Positions 1-7,980 are shown, counted from the first letter of the stretch. The stretch: 12,576 nt of DNA from an uncultured Oscillospiraceae bacterium (GCA_934621665.1 CAKTUT010000037.1:1-12576); one strand, 5' to 3'. The notes: generated by a model not told the origin, from the letters alone. Program-made: numbers and translations.

Positions 1-266
1 CCCTTGATCAGGCCAATTGTGCCGATGGAGATCAGATCCTCCTGATCGGCAGTCTGTGTATAGTATTTTTTCATGATGTGTGCGACAAGACGCAGGTTGC
101 GTTCAATTAAGATATTCCGCGCCGCCAGATCGCCCTCGGCGGCAAGCGCGAGATAGTGCCGCTCCTCGGCGGCGCTCAGCGGCTTTGGAAACGAGCTTCC
201 ACTGCCGCTGATGCGCAGTGAGCAGAGCATACTGCTCAGCATCAGCCAAACTGTGGCAGAAAACAT
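1..266 (-). CDS. sigK: RNA polymerase sporulation sigma factor SigK, N-terminal part
   Basis: Only the first 88 codons are present; the gene runs off the left edge. SigK directs late mother-cell transcription during sporulation (spore coat and cortex genes). The protein starts with about 25 mostly hydrophobic residues resembling the SigK pro-sequence, which in the family is cut off at a membrane by SpoIVFB. Then comes [10 protein letters not shown] (residues 26-35) and sigma region 2 with [19 protein letters not shown] (50-68) and [14 protein letters not shown] (76-89). The FPxPLS and NLRLVAHI wording fits SigK better than SigE. The ATG at 264-266 follows a good ribosome site (minus-strand GGAGGT, complement of 274-279). 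No skin-type insertion is seen in the visible part. No promoter was recognised upstream; the family is usually read by SigE. The closest alternative is another sporulation sigma factor of the SigE/SigK group. Confidence 0.88.
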   Translation of the reverse strand, partial: MFSATVWLMLSSMLCSLRISGSGSSFPKPLSAAEERHYLALAAEGDLAARNILIERNLRLVAHIMKKYYTQTADQEDLISIGTIGLIK

Positions 267-349
267 GATAGTCACCTCCATATGGAAACTCTATTCTGCC
301 GCGGCTCGTCCAGATTCCGTTTTTTTCGGAAAAGCAGGGGAGTGGAGTG

Positions 350-577
350 ATGCAGGATACCATTTTTTACAATCTGGCGTTTTGCGTTGTGGGCTTGATC
401 GCGGCTTTCTTATGGCGATGGATAGATTTACGCCACATGCAGATCATAGATTTCATTGATCGCCATGCCATGCGTTATATCCAGATAACCTGCCAGCGTC
501 TCTCCGTCCAGCGCCAGAATTACGCGAAACGTCTCCGGCGCATCAAGCACTCGCTCTGCCGTCCAATAGCAGTCTGA
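350..577 (+). CDS. doubtful small ORF with one membrane helix
   Basis: The ATG at 350 has a purine-rich site (GGGGAGTGG, 337-345) just upstream. The first 25 residues form a convincing hydrophobic helix (YNLAFCVVGLIAAFLWRW). The rest, from about residue 27, is basic and lies antisense to an acetyltransferase-like reading frame, so it is probably not selected as protein. Either a short membrane protein gene was truncated by a rearrangement at about 420-430, or the ORF is chance. No family was recognised. It is divergent from sigK with 83 bases between the starts. Confidence 0.2.
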   Translation: MQDTIFYNLAFCVVGLIAAFLWRWIDLRHMQIIDFIDRHAMRYIQITCQRLSVQRQNYAKRLRRIKHSLCRPIAV

Positions 578-586
578 TGCGTGCAT
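428..586 (-). pseudogene. GNAT acetyltransferase remnant
   Basis: The minus-strand frame reads WTAERVLDAPETFRVILA, then LDGETLAGYLDITHG, then NEIYDLHVA and a stop at 428-430. This matches the central strands of a GNAT N-acetyltransferase (beta 2 to beta 4: a substrate-side strand, G-Y-L-D, then N-E-I-x-D-L-x-V). The stop comes exactly where the acetyl-CoA loop (Q/R-x-x-G-x-G/A) should begin, so the cofactor site and the C-terminal half are absent. Upstream, the likely continuation (QQAIQLEKMHVQGHA) is in another frame, so there is also a frameshift near 580-590. No ribosome site was seen in front. It is therefore a decayed fragment, probably left by a deletion ending near 425. The assignment rests on about 50 residues. 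Confidence 0.5.
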
Positions 587-698
587 GGCCTTGCACGTGC
601 ATCTTTTCAAGCTGGATGGCTTGCTGCCGGCGGCGATCCACCGCAATCAGAACATATATTTCAAATACTGCATGGAAACACAAAATGAAATAAAACAG

Positions 699-725
699 AA
701 AAGGAGCGCCATTGGCGCTCCTTTT
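699..725 (-). terminator. intrinsic terminator of pgi
   Basis: The stem is GGAGCGCC (703-710) with GGCGCTCC (714-721) and a three-base loop. It is flanked by AAAA and TTTT, so it can stop transcription both ways. On the minus strand it is followed by CTTTTCTGTTTT, and it lies 15 bases past the pgi stop codon, which makes it the end of the amidohydrolase-glucokinase-pgi operon. Confidence 0.85.
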
Positions 726-739
726 CTTCGATATCATGA

Positions 740-2029
740 TCAATAGCCGGGCTTGCCGAGCAGGTGGAACATATTCTTCTTATATGCCTCCACGCCGGGC
801 TGGTTGAAGGGATTGACGCCGGAGATATAACCGGAAACGCCGCAGGCGAACTCAAAGAAGTAGATCAGCGCGCCAACGGCCTCTTCCGTGATTTTCGGCA
901 GACGGATGATCGTCACCGGCACACCGCCGTCGATGTGCGCCGCGCGCGTGGCCTCCATGGCCTTTTCGTTGATATAGCTCATTTCGCGGCCAGCCAGATA
1001 GTTCAGACCGTCCAGATTTTCTGCATCCGACGGAACTTTGACCGACGTTCTCGCCTCATCAAAAAATACAACCGTCTCCTGCAGCATCCGCAGACCGTCC
1101 TGCATATACTGACCCATCGAGTGCAGGTCGGGCGTCAGATCAACGGACGCCGGGAAAATGCCCAGCTTGTCCTTGCCCTCGGATTCGCCATAGAGCTGCT
1201 TCCACCACTCGGCCATAAAGCGGAACGCCGGCTCATAGGCGGCCAGAATTTCTACGTGCTTGCCGGTCTTATACAGGTACTGGCGCTGCATGGCGTACTT
1301 GGCTGCTGCGCTCTCCACGCCCTCTTTCAGGATCGTTTCGCGCTCTTCTGCCGCGCCCTGCATCAGCTTTGCAATGTCAATGCCGCAGCAGGCAATCGGC
1401 AGCAGACCAACCGCCGTCAGCACACTGTAGCGGCCGCCGACGTTATCAGGCACAACAAAGGACTCATAGCCCTCCTTGTCGGCCAGCGTCTTGAGCGCGC
1501 CGCGCGCCTTGTCGGTGGTGGCGTAGATACGGCCGCGTGCGCCGTCCTTGCCATACTTCTTTTCCAGAAGCTCCTTGAAAATACGGAACGCAATCGCGGG
1601 CTCGGTCGTTGTGCCGGACTTGGAAATGACGTTTACCGAGAAATCACGATCGCCGATCATTGCAATGATCTCTGCAACGGCATCGGCAGAGATTCCGTTG
1701 CCCGCAAAGTAGATGTCCGGCGTGTTCTTTGCCAGCGCGTTGTAGTTCGGACTCTTGAGCAGCTCCACCACGGCGCGCGCGCCCAGATACGAGCCGCCGA
1801 TGCCGATGACGACAAGCGCCTTGGAGTCGGACTCAATCTTTTTTGCCGCTTTTTGAATGCGTGCAAACTCTTCCTTGTCATAATCGACGGGCAGGTTCAC
1901 CCAGCCGATGAAGTCATTGCCCGCGCCAGTGCCGTTTACCAGCGTGTCAATGGCGTTTTTGCACGCGCTCTTGTCCAGCGTGTGCGCCTCTACGAACCGT
2001 TCGGTTCCGGTCATGTCAATTCTAACCAT
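740..2029 (-). CDS. pgi: glucose-6-phosphate isomerase
   Basis: Cytoplasmic enzyme interconverting glucose 6-phosphate and fructose 6-phosphate, the second step of glycolysis. The 429 residues are close to the roughly 450 of Bacillus-type Pgi. Two SIS (sugar isomerase) domains are visible: GIGGS (76-80) and SKSGTT (136-141) bind the phosphate, and GGRYSVL (198-204) follows. YGESEGK (280-286) carries the catalytic glutamate of the family signature. DLHSMGQY (301-308) has the ring-opening histidine H303. [16 protein letters not shown] (404-419) is the C-terminal signature with the active-site lysine. The ATG at 2027-2029 has an AGGAGG ribosome site (complement of 2037-2043) at good spacing. It is the last gene of a three-gene operon, 56 bases after the glucokinase gene, whose product yields this enzyme's substrate. 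Nothing essential is missing. Confidence 0.97.
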   Translation of the reverse strand: MVRIDMTGTERFVEAHTLDKSACKNAIDTLVNGTGAGNDFIGWVNLPVDYDKEEFARIQKAAKKIESDSKALVVIGIGGSYLGARAVVELLKSPNYNALAKNTPDIYFAGNGISADAVAEIIAMIGDRDFSVNVISKSGTTTEPAIAFRIFKELLEKKYGKDGARGRIYATTDKARGALKTLADKEGYESFVVPDNVGGRYSVLTAVGLLPIACCGIDIAKLMQGAAEERETILKEGVESAAAKYAMQRQYLYKTGKHVEILAAYEPAFRFMAEWWKQLYGESEGKDKLGIFPASVDLTPDLHSMGQYMQDGLRMLQETVVFFDEARTSVKVPSDAENLDGLNYLAGREMSYINEKAMEATRAAHIDGGVPVTIIRLPKITEEAVGALIYFFEFACGVSGYISGVNPFNQPGVEAYKKNMFHLLGKPGY

Positions 2030-2085
2030 TGTATTTGCCTCCTATCATTGCTTCGTACAGACATATTTGTCCGGGCGAAAGGGGA

Positions 2086-3045
2086 TTACTGTTTTGCCTC
2101 CTGCTCGTGGGCATAAAGCATTGCCGCGCCCACCATGCCGGCGTCGTTTCCAAGCTGCGCCGGGACGATATTGCCGTGCGTCTTAAAGAAGCACTTCTTT
2201 TCCGTCTGCTCCACCAGCGGCTTGAAGAGGAAGTCGCCCGCCGCGCTCAGACCGCCGCCGATTGCCAGTCCCTCGGGGTCAAGAATATTGCACACCGAAG
2301 CGCAGGCTGAGCTCAGATGCCCGATATAGCGCGAAAATGCCGCGTTTGCGGCCGCGTCGCCAGCCTTGGCGCAGTCGGTCACCAGCCGCGCGTCCACACG
2401 CGATTCGTCGCCGCCGCACGCTGCGGCCATTTGGCTTTCGGGGTGCGCACGCAGCTCACGCACGCCCTCGCGTGCAAGGCCGGTTGCGGCACAGTAGGCC
2501 TCGATGCATCCGGCGTTGCCGCACGTACACATCTCGCCGCCGTCCACCAGAATCATGTGCCCGAATTCCACGCCCTGCCCGCGTCCGCCGCGGAACAACC
2601 GCCCATTCAGGATAATGCCGCCGCCAAGTCCCGTGCCAAGCGTCATCAAAACCGCTGTTTTGCAGCCCTTGAATGCGCCGCAGTAGAACTCCGCCAGCGC
2701 CGCGCCGTCGGCGTCGTTTGCCATACGCACCGGAAAATCCGGAAAAACGCGCTGGCATACTGCGCGGAACGGCTCGTTGTGAAAGCCAAGATTGTATGCG
2801 TCAATGACAATTTCACTTGTGGGGTCGATGCTGCCGGGGATGACAATGCCAAGGCTCTCCACCTCGGTGCGCGGCACACCCGCCGCTGCAAGCATCTCGT
2901 CGATGGCGCGCGCCATTTCATTTGCTACGTTCTCGCCGCCGCCATGCGGAAACGGCGTGACGGTACGCGCGACAATCTGATACGCTGCGTCAACCAGTCC
3001 GATTTTGATATTGGTTCCGCCGATATCTACGCCGATTTGATACAT
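2086..3045 (-). CDS. glcK: ROK-family glucokinase
   Basis: Phosphorylates intracellular glucose with ATP to glucose 6-phosphate. It has 319 residues (B. subtilis GlcK is 321). The N-terminal DIGGTN (7-12) is the phosphate-1 loop. MANDAD (108-113) holds the catalytic aspartate D111. LGTGLGGG (136-143) is the second phosphate loop. EFGHM (160-164) plus CTCGNAGC (173-180) form the ROK zinc site, with ligands H163, C173, C175 and C180. IGGG (262-265) binds adenosine. The chosen start at 3043-3045 gives the family N-terminus MYQIGVDIGG and has GAGGG seven bases upstream; an upstream in-frame ATG at 3084 would add 13 unrelated residues and has no good site. It lies between the amidohydrolase (51-base gap) and pgi (56-base gap). 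No helix-turn-helix is present, so it is a kinase rather than a ROK repressor. The exact sugar could differ from glucose, but the pgi neighbour favours glucose. Confidence 0.93.
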   Translation of the reverse strand: MYQIGVDIGGTNIKIGLVDAAYQIVARTVTPFPHGGGENVANEMARAIDEMLAAAGVPRTEVESLGIVIPGSIDPTSEIVIDAYNLGFHNEPFRAVCQRVFPDFPVRMANDADGAALAEFYCGAFKGCKTAVLMTLGTGLGGGIILNGRLFRGGRGQGVEFGHMILVDGGEMCTCGNAGCIEAYCAATGLAREGVRELRAHPESQMAAACGGDESRVDARLVTDCAKAGDAAANAAFSRYIGHLSSACASVCNILDPEGLAIGGGLSAAGDFLFKPLVEQTEKKCFFKTHGNIVPAQLGNDAGMVGAAMLYAHEQEAKQ

Positions 3046-3096
3046 CGCATTACCCTCTTTTCCGATTTGTTCTGTTTTCTGCACGCCGCAGGTCGG

Positions 3097-3903
3097 TTAT
3101 CCATTCGTTTCCTCGTCCGTAAGGCCGAGAAGCTTCATAAAGTTTCCACTGAAAATGCGCGTAAGCGTTGTCTCGTCCAGTCCCAGCTCCAGAAACTGCC
3201 GTACCATATCCGCCGGCTTCCACATGGGAAAGTCCGTTCCAAACAGGAATCGCTCTGCGCCGAAACGTTCGAGCATCCGCAGCACAAACTCGCGCGGAAT
3301 TATCGGTGTGGTGCTGGACGTGTCATACAGGACATTTTCAGGCAGCGGGTGCTCGTAGGAATGCTCCCACGCGTTCCAGCCGCCAAAGTGGGCCGCAATT
3401 ACGCGCAGATCGGGGGCGTGGCGCAGCAGATTTATCAGCCGTTCAGGTGTGGAATAGTCGTAGCGGCTGTCGCCCATGTGGAACAGCACGATCATCCCGC
3501 GCCGCGCAACCGACCGGTACATCTCGTACCCGCACGGGTCGTCGATGTTCAGATGCTGAAAATCCGGGTGGATTTTCAGCCCCCGCAGACCCAGCGCCTG
3601 CATCCGGTCAAGCTCCTCCTCCCAGCCGTCCATGCCGGGATAGATGGAGCCGAAACCGATAAAATTGGGATGCTCAATGCAGCTTTGCGCCAGAAAGCTG
3701 TTGATGTTGTGCACCTGCTTGGGATTCACGGCAGAATTGCTGACCACGCAGCGCGTAATGCCTGCTTCGCGGTGCTCCTTGATTAGATTGTCCACACTGG
3801 CTGCGCAGTACATCGACGCGCCGTAAAATGCACCGATCGACTGCTCTGCCTTTTCCGCCAGCTTGTCGGGGAAAATGTGGCAGTGAATGTCCATTACTCT
3901 CAT
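3097..3903 (-). CDS. amidohydrolase-family metal-dependent hydrolase
   Basis: A TIM-barrel hydrolase of the amidohydrolase-2 group (COG2159-like), 268 residues with no signal peptide. The metal site can be followed in order: DIHCH (H7, H9), KIHPDF (K110, H112), FHMGD (H142), AAHFGG (H172) and FGTDFP (D224). The spacing fits a mono- or binuclear zinc or manganese enzyme, which may act as a hydrolase or as a decarboxylase. The substrate cannot be read from sequence. It is the first gene of an operon with glucokinase and pgi, so a sugar-derived lactone, amide or carboxylate is a reasonable guess only. The ATG at 3901-3903 is chosen because the frame opens there; the ribosome site is weak (GCGAGA), and M4 at 3892-3894 is an equally possible start that still keeps the HxH motif. 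Confidence 0.82.
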   Translation of the reverse strand: MRVMDIHCHIFPDKLAEKAEQSIGAFYGASMYCAASVDNLIKEHREAGITRCVVSNSAVNPKQVHNINSFLAQSCIEHPNFIGFGSIYPGMDGWEEELDRMQALGLRGLKIHPDFQHLNIDDPCGYEMYRSVARRGMIVLFHMGDSRYDYSTPERLINLLRHAPDLRVIAAHFGGWNAWEHSYEHPLPENVLYDTSSTTPIIPREFVLRMLERFGAERFLFGTDFPMWKPADMVRQFLELGLDETTLTRIFSGNFMKLLGLTDEETNG

Positions 3904-3937
3904 GGCTGTGATCTCGCTTGTTCTTTCATGTATACTT

Positions 3938-3952
3938 GGCCATTATTTGGCC
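3938..3952. promoter_or_regulatory. dyad at the start of the amidohydrolase-glcK-pgi transcript
   Basis: GGCCA (3938-3942) and TGGCC (3948-3952) form a five-base-pair dyad around TTATT. It begins at the predicted start point (about 3953) of the minus-strand promoter at 3960-3988. It could be an operator or a 5'-end stabilising hairpin. The arms are short, so chance is possible. Confidence 0.35.
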
Positions 3953-3959
3953 GCGCACT

Positions 3960-3988
3960 ATTCTACCACAAATTCATGTGCAAAACAA
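3960..3988 (-). promoter_or_regulatory. promoter of the amidohydrolase-glcK-pgi operon
   Basis: On the minus strand, TTGTTT (complement of 3983-3988), a 17-base spacer and TAGAAT (complement of 3960-3965) match a vegetative SigA promoter with one strong and one moderate box. The predicted start is near 3953, about 50 bases upstream of the amidohydrolase start codon. Confidence 0.55.
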
Positions 3989-4063
3989 CACCGTTTGCAG
4001 CATTTATGGATGAAAACGACTCGCTTCTTTTACCAGCAATGGTGAAACGGGCGCTTTGTGCGC

Positions 4064-4092
4064 TTGACAAGCGCGCAGTATTCTGTTATCAT
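4064..4092 (+). promoter_or_regulatory. promoter of the sdpR-sdpI pair
   Basis: TTGACA (4064-4069), exactly 17 bases, then TATCAT (4087-4092) form a near-consensus SigA promoter. The -35 box sits inside a 15-base palindrome, GCGCTTGACAAGCGC (4060-4074). The predicted start, at about 4099, falls inside the large palindrome that follows. Confidence 0.8.
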
Positions 4093-4116
4093 TCATTTAA
4101 CGATATCGTTAAATGA
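4093..4116. promoter_or_regulatory. 24-bp perfect palindrome, probable SdpR/ArsR operator
   Basis: The half-site TCATTTAACGAT is followed directly by its exact reverse complement, giving 12 + 12 bases without a mismatch. It starts one base after the -10 box, covers the predicted transcription start, and ends at the ribosome site (AGGA, 4116-4119). ArsR-family repressors bind such AT-rich dyads and block their own promoter, and the first gene is an ArsR protein. The assignment is inferred from position and symmetry. Confidence 0.8.
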
Positions 4117-4125
4117 GGAATCAGC

Positions 4126-4407
4126 ATGGGAATGCAGCAGACACTGCGGGCGCTGGCTGACCCGACACGGCGCAAAATTCTGGAGCTGTTAAAGAGCGGC
4201 TGTCTGCCGGCAGGTGAAATTGCCGCGCATTTTGAAATTTCTGACGCGGCCATCTCGCGCCATCTGTCTGTCCTGCGCGAAGCGGGACTCATCCGTGACC
4301 GGCGCGAGGGAAAATACATCTACTATGAGCTCTGCGCGTCGGTGCTGGAGGAGGTTCTGCTCTGGCTGCACGAGCTGAAAGGAGAAAATCATGAACAGAC
4401 GCTGTAA
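4126..4407 (+). CDS. sdpR: ArsR-family autorepressor, SdpR-like
   Basis: A 93-residue winged-helix DNA-binding protein. RALADPTRRKILELL (8-22) is the typical ArsR opening, ISDAAISRHLSVLREAGLI (38-56) is the recognition helix, and EGKYIYYEL (61-69) is the wing. There is no CxC metal box, so it is not an arsenic or cadmium sensor of the classical kind. Length and architecture match SdpR of Bacillus, which represses the sdpRI operon and is held at the membrane by SdpI when the SdpC toxin is present. The ATG at 4126 has AGGA six bases upstream, directly against the 24-bp palindrome, so its own binding would block transcription. Its last 17 bases overlap the start of the SdpI-type gene, indicating translational coupling. 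Confidence 0.85.
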   Translation: MGMQQTLRALADPTRRKILELLKSGCLPAGEIAAHFEISDAAISRHLSVLREAGLIRDRREGKYIYYELCASVLEEVLLWLHELKGENHEQTL

Positions 4408-5080
4408 ATGGACGCTGGCGCTTTGTATCGTGTCGCTGGTATTGACCGGCCTTGTGATGCGCTTTCTTCCGGCGCGCGTGCCGATGCACTTTAACGCCGT
4501 GTGGCAGCCTGACCGCATGGGAAGCAAATATGAGCTGCTGATTTTCCCGCTGGTAACTGCGCTTTCGGGGGCGCTGCTGGCATTTCTTGCGCATCGCGCC
4601 GGGAGACGAGGAAACAGCGGCGCGCAGCTTGCGCTGGAACGCAGCGGCGTGGCGCTCTGCGCATTCTTGACGGTGCTGTTCTTTGTTCTTACATGCATCA
4701 TTGCTGCGAGTGCAAAATCCGTTCTTAACAGCGCTGACGCTCCGGCGCTTGGAGGCAAGATCCTTTCCACCGTTACCTGCACAATGCTGGGACTGCTCAT
4801 CATTGCAATGAGCAACCTTATGCCAAAGGCCGGGCGCAATGCGGTTTTTGGGCTGCGCACCACGTGGAGCATGAAAAATGACCGTGTGTGGCAGCGCTGC
4901 CAGCGCTTTGGCGGCTACAGCGGCGTGGCCGCCGGTGTAATCGTCATCCTGTCCGGACTGTTCTTCGATGACATTGCCGCCACGTGGGCTCCGCTCGGCA
5001 TAATCCTGTTGTGGTCAGTTTTGTGCATCGCAGCGTCTTATGCCATCTGGAAAGACGACCGGAAGCGATACCCTGAATAA
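4391..5080 (+). CDS. sdpI: SdpI-family membrane protein (DUF1648 + SdpI)
   Basis: An integral membrane protein of 229 residues with six predicted helices (about 7-25, 48-67, 87-107, 126-142, 176-192, 199-218). The segment PMHFNAVWQPDRMGSK (31-46) is the DUF1648 signature (P-x-H-F-N...D). GLRTTWSMKNDRVWQR (154-169) is the SdpI signature loop. In Bacillus, SdpI gives immunity to the SdpC cannibalism peptide and acts as its signal receptor by sequestering SdpR. Here the regulator overlaps it by 17 bases, and AAAGGAG lies seven bases before the ATG. No sdpABC toxin genes are in the window, so the ligand is unknown. Many orphan SdpRI pairs exist in Firmicutes, and sensing of other envelope stress or peptides is equally possible. 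Confidence 0.85.
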   Translation: MNRRCKWTLALCIVSLVLTGLVMRFLPARVPMHFNAVWQPDRMGSKYELLIFPLVTALSGALLAFLAHRAGRRGNSGAQLALERSGVALCAFLTVLFFVLTCIIAASAKSVLNSADAPALGGKILSTVTCTMLGLLIIAMSNLMPKAGRNAVFGLRTTWSMKNDRVWQRCQRFGGYSGVAAGVIVILSGLFFDDIAATWAPLGIILLWSVLCIAASYAIWKDDRKRYPE

Positions 5081-5086
5081 GCGGGC

Positions 5087-5108
5087 GCGTGCGGCACGCA
5101 GCCTTTTT
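5087..5108 (+). terminator. weak terminator after sdpI
   Basis: GCGTG (5087-5091) and CACGC (5095-5099) form a short GC-rich hairpin followed by AGCCTTTTT. It starts six bases past the sdpI stop. A much stronger hairpin follows at 5173-5216. Confidence 0.45.
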
Positions 5109-5174
5109 CAAACGCGAATCCAGCGAAGCGGATCGCGTTTGAGCGCTTGTCAAAAATGCTTTTTTGACAAGCGC
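5109..5174 (+). repeat. double-hairpin repeat, copy 1
   Basis: Two hairpins stand side by side. Hairpin B (5109-5141) has arms CAAACGCGA/TCGCGTTTG, continued by TCC/GGA and a GAA-closed tip. Hairpin A (5143-5174) has 14-base arms opening GCGCTTGTC and closing GACAAGCGC. The 60 bases 5115-5174 recur, reversed, at 12517-12576 with 56 of 60 identical. Two of the four differences replace a C-G pair by an A-T pair in the same stem position, which suggests the fold is conserved. The copy lies just beyond a hairpin that abuts the 3' end of asnS; copy 2 has the same arrangement after the ABC exporter gene. It is not a known element that I can name; a REP/MITE-like family is likely. Confidence 0.8.
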
Positions 5175-5216
5175 AAAGCCTGACAGAGCATCAGCTCTGT
5201 CAGGCTTTGCTTTTTT
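5173..5216 (+). terminator. strong terminator between sdpI and asnS
   Basis: A 17-bp perfect stem (5173-5189 with 5194-5210), a four-base ATCA loop, then TTTTTT (5211-5216). The T run is on the plus strand, so it ends transcription coming from sdpI just before it would run antisense into asnS, whose stop codon begins at 5220. For asnS transcripts the hairpin lacks a U run and would mostly act as a 3' protective stem. Confidence 0.85.
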
Positions 5217-5217
5217 A

Positions 5218-6612
<1,395 letters not shown>

Positions 6613-6631
6613 AATAGTTATATCCTCTCTT

Positions 6632-6646
6632 CGCCCGTGCCGGGCG
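6632..6646 (-). other. small hairpin between asnA and asnS
   Basis: CGCCCG (6632-6637) and CGGGCG (6641-6646) form a six-bp stem with a three-base loop, just upstream of the asnS ribosome site. No U run follows on the minus strand, so it is not a terminator. It may be a processing or stabilising stem. A weak promoter-like pair on the minus strand (TTGCTG, 17 bases, TAAAAT) ends just before it and could give asnS some independent transcription. Confidence 0.35.
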
Positions 6647-6665
6647 TAATTTTATAATTTGCAGG

Positions 6666-7673
6666 TTACAGCAGCAAAATGCCCGCGTTTTTACACGTCT
6701 CGGCGGTCTGCTTGTCCCACAGGCTGGACTGTACCTCACCGATGTGACATGTGCCGATCATCAGCATGCAAAGACGGCTCTGGCCGATGCCGCCGCCCAT
6801 GGTCAGCGGAAGCTCACCCGCCAGCAGCATCTTGTGGAACGGAAGCTCGCGCCGGTCATTGCAGCCGGCTTCGTTCAGCTGGCGGTCAAGCGATGCCTCG
6901 TCTACGCGGATACCCATGGACGAAATTTCAAATGCGCATTCCAGCACCGGATTCCACATCAGGATATCGCCGTTGAGCGCCCAGTCGTCATAGTCCGGCG
7001 CGCGGCCATCATGCGGCTTGCCGGACTTCAGCTTGCCGCCGATCTGCATCAAAAAGACCGTATGGTGCTCACGCACGATGGCGTTTTCTCGCTCTTTGGG
7101 CGTTTTGTCGGGGTAGAGATCCTCAAGCTCCTGCGTGGTGATGAAGAACACGTCGCGGTCGAGCTTTGTGTGCAGGCTCGGGAACGCGATGCCGAGCGCA
7201 TCGTTCGTTTCGCATACCGCACCGACAATGTCGCGCACGGTGCGGCGCAGATACGCCTCATTGCGATCCTCGTGCGAGATGACCTTTTCCCAGTCCCACT
7301 GGTCAACATAGACAGAGTGGAGATTGTCAACCTCTTCGTCGCGGCGGATGGCGTTCATATCGGTGAACAGACCCTTGCCGACGTTAAATTCATAGCGCTT
7401 GAGCGCCAGACGCTTCCACTTGGCAAGCGAGTGAACCACCTGCGCCTCCGTTCCAACGTCGGGAATGTCAAAGCGCACCGGACGCTCATAGCCGTTGAGG
7501 TTGTCGTTCAGACCGGAGTTCTCCTCGACGAAAAGCGGGGCAGAAACCCGCCGCAGATTGAGCGCATTGCCCAGATTGACCTGAAAATTACTTTTGATGA
7601 ATTCGATTGCACGCTGTAGCTCATAGACAGACAGCGGCGCGTGATAACCGGCAGGGATAACGAGCTTGCTCAT
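6666..7673 (-). CDS. asnA: aspartate--ammonia ligase (asparagine synthetase A)
   Basis: Makes asparagine from aspartate, ammonia and ATP (AMP-forming). At 335 residues it is the usual size (E. coli AsnA is 330). The fold is related to class II aminoacyl-tRNA synthetases. Recognisable family stretches are VSAPLFVEENSGLNDNLNG (about 43-61), HSLAKWKRLAL (81-91), the block ending in HSVYVDQWDWEK (118-129), and, near the C-terminus, LPLTMGGGIGQSRLCMLM. The in-frame ATG ten codons upstream is rejected: the start at 7671-7673 gives the standard N-terminus and has AAAGGAG (complement of 7681-7687) at seven bases. It is first in an operon with asnS and has its own strong promoter and a short leader, too short for a T-box. 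Confidence 0.96.
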   Translation of the reverse strand: MSKLVIPAGYHAPLSVYELQRAIEFIKSNFQVNLGNALNLRRVSAPLFVEENSGLNDNLNGYERPVRFDIPDVGTEAQVVHSLAKWKRLALKRYEFNVGKGLFTDMNAIRRDEEVDNLHSVYVDQWDWEKVISHEDRNEAYLRRTVRDIVGAVCETNDALGIAFPSLHTKLDRDVFFITTQELEDLYPDKTPKERENAIVREHHTVFLMQIGGKLKSGKPHDGRAPDYDDWALNGDILMWNPVLECAFEISSMGIRVDEASLDRQLNEAGCNDRRELPFHKMLLAGELPLTMGGGIGQSRLCMLMIGTCHIGEVQSSLWDKQTAETCKNAGILLL

Positions 7674-7704
7674 GGCAGAACTCCTTTCTGAAAAATAATA
7701 CAAT

Positions 7705-7733
7705 ATTATACACGATATGCCGCTTCAATTCAA
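7705..7733 (-). promoter_or_regulatory. promoter of asnA-asnS
   Basis: On the minus strand, TTGAAT (complement of 7728-7733), a 17-base spacer and a perfect TATAAT (complement of 7705-7710). The start would be near 7698, leaving a leader of about 25 bases before the asnA ATG. Confidence 0.8.
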
Positions 7734-7902
7734 GCGCCAAGTGTGCAATTTGCGGCAAAATCAGGAGCAAATGCAGACGCGCCAAAAGATCGAGTGCACT
7801 TTCGCGGATAGTTTCAACAAAAAACAACGGCGCAAACAGCAGCAAATGACAACAATGCCAAATAACCAGACGAAAAACGAACATTTTCCTACAAATCCGT
7901 CA
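7734..7902. other. intergenic spacer, no gene seen
   Basis: Between the divergent asnA and 7981 promoters lies an A/C-rich stretch with many CAA and CAG triplets on the plus strand. Frames across it would be Gln/Asn-rich (plus) or hydrophobic (minus), have no convincing ribosome sites and look like composition artefacts. I see no RNA gene or repeat in it. Confidence 0.5.
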
Positions 7903-7931
7903 TTGTATTTCGTCGGATAAACGGCTAAAAT
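7903..7931 (+). promoter_or_regulatory. promoter of the small PQ-loop-like gene
   Basis: TTGTAT (7903-7908), 17 bases, TAAAAT (7926-7931). The start would be near 7938, about 43 bases before the ATG. A small dyad (ATCCG / CGGAT) surrounds the -35 box. Confidence 0.6.
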
Positions 7932-7980
7932 AAGCAAAAGAAACTCGAAACGGGAGAACAGAAAGGGAAAGGGTGGAAAC

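Noticed and set aside
300..335. TTCCG-T7-CGGAA hairpin upstream of sigK as a terminator
   Set aside because: The T run is in the loop, not after the stem, and no gene ends there.
764..2116. 450-codon open frame on the plus strand opposite pgi
   Set aside because: pgi on the minus strand carries all family motifs; the plus frame is a shadow caused by third-position GC bias and matches nothing I recognise.
3046..3084. Upstream ATG at 3084 for glucokinase
   Set aside because: Adds 13 residues before the conserved ROK N-terminus; the ATG at 3045 has the better ribosome site.
2317..3786. 489-codon open frame on the plus strand opposite glcK and the amidohydrolase
   Set aside because: It spans two well-supported opposite genes and the gap between them, has an arginine/alanine-rich composition and shows no domain.
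6744..7619. 291-codon plus-strand frame opposite asnA
   Set aside because: Antisense shadow of a complete AsnA.
7674..7704. T-box or other tRNA-sensing leader in front of asnA-asnS
   Set aside because: The predicted transcript leader is only about 25 bases, too short for a T-box.
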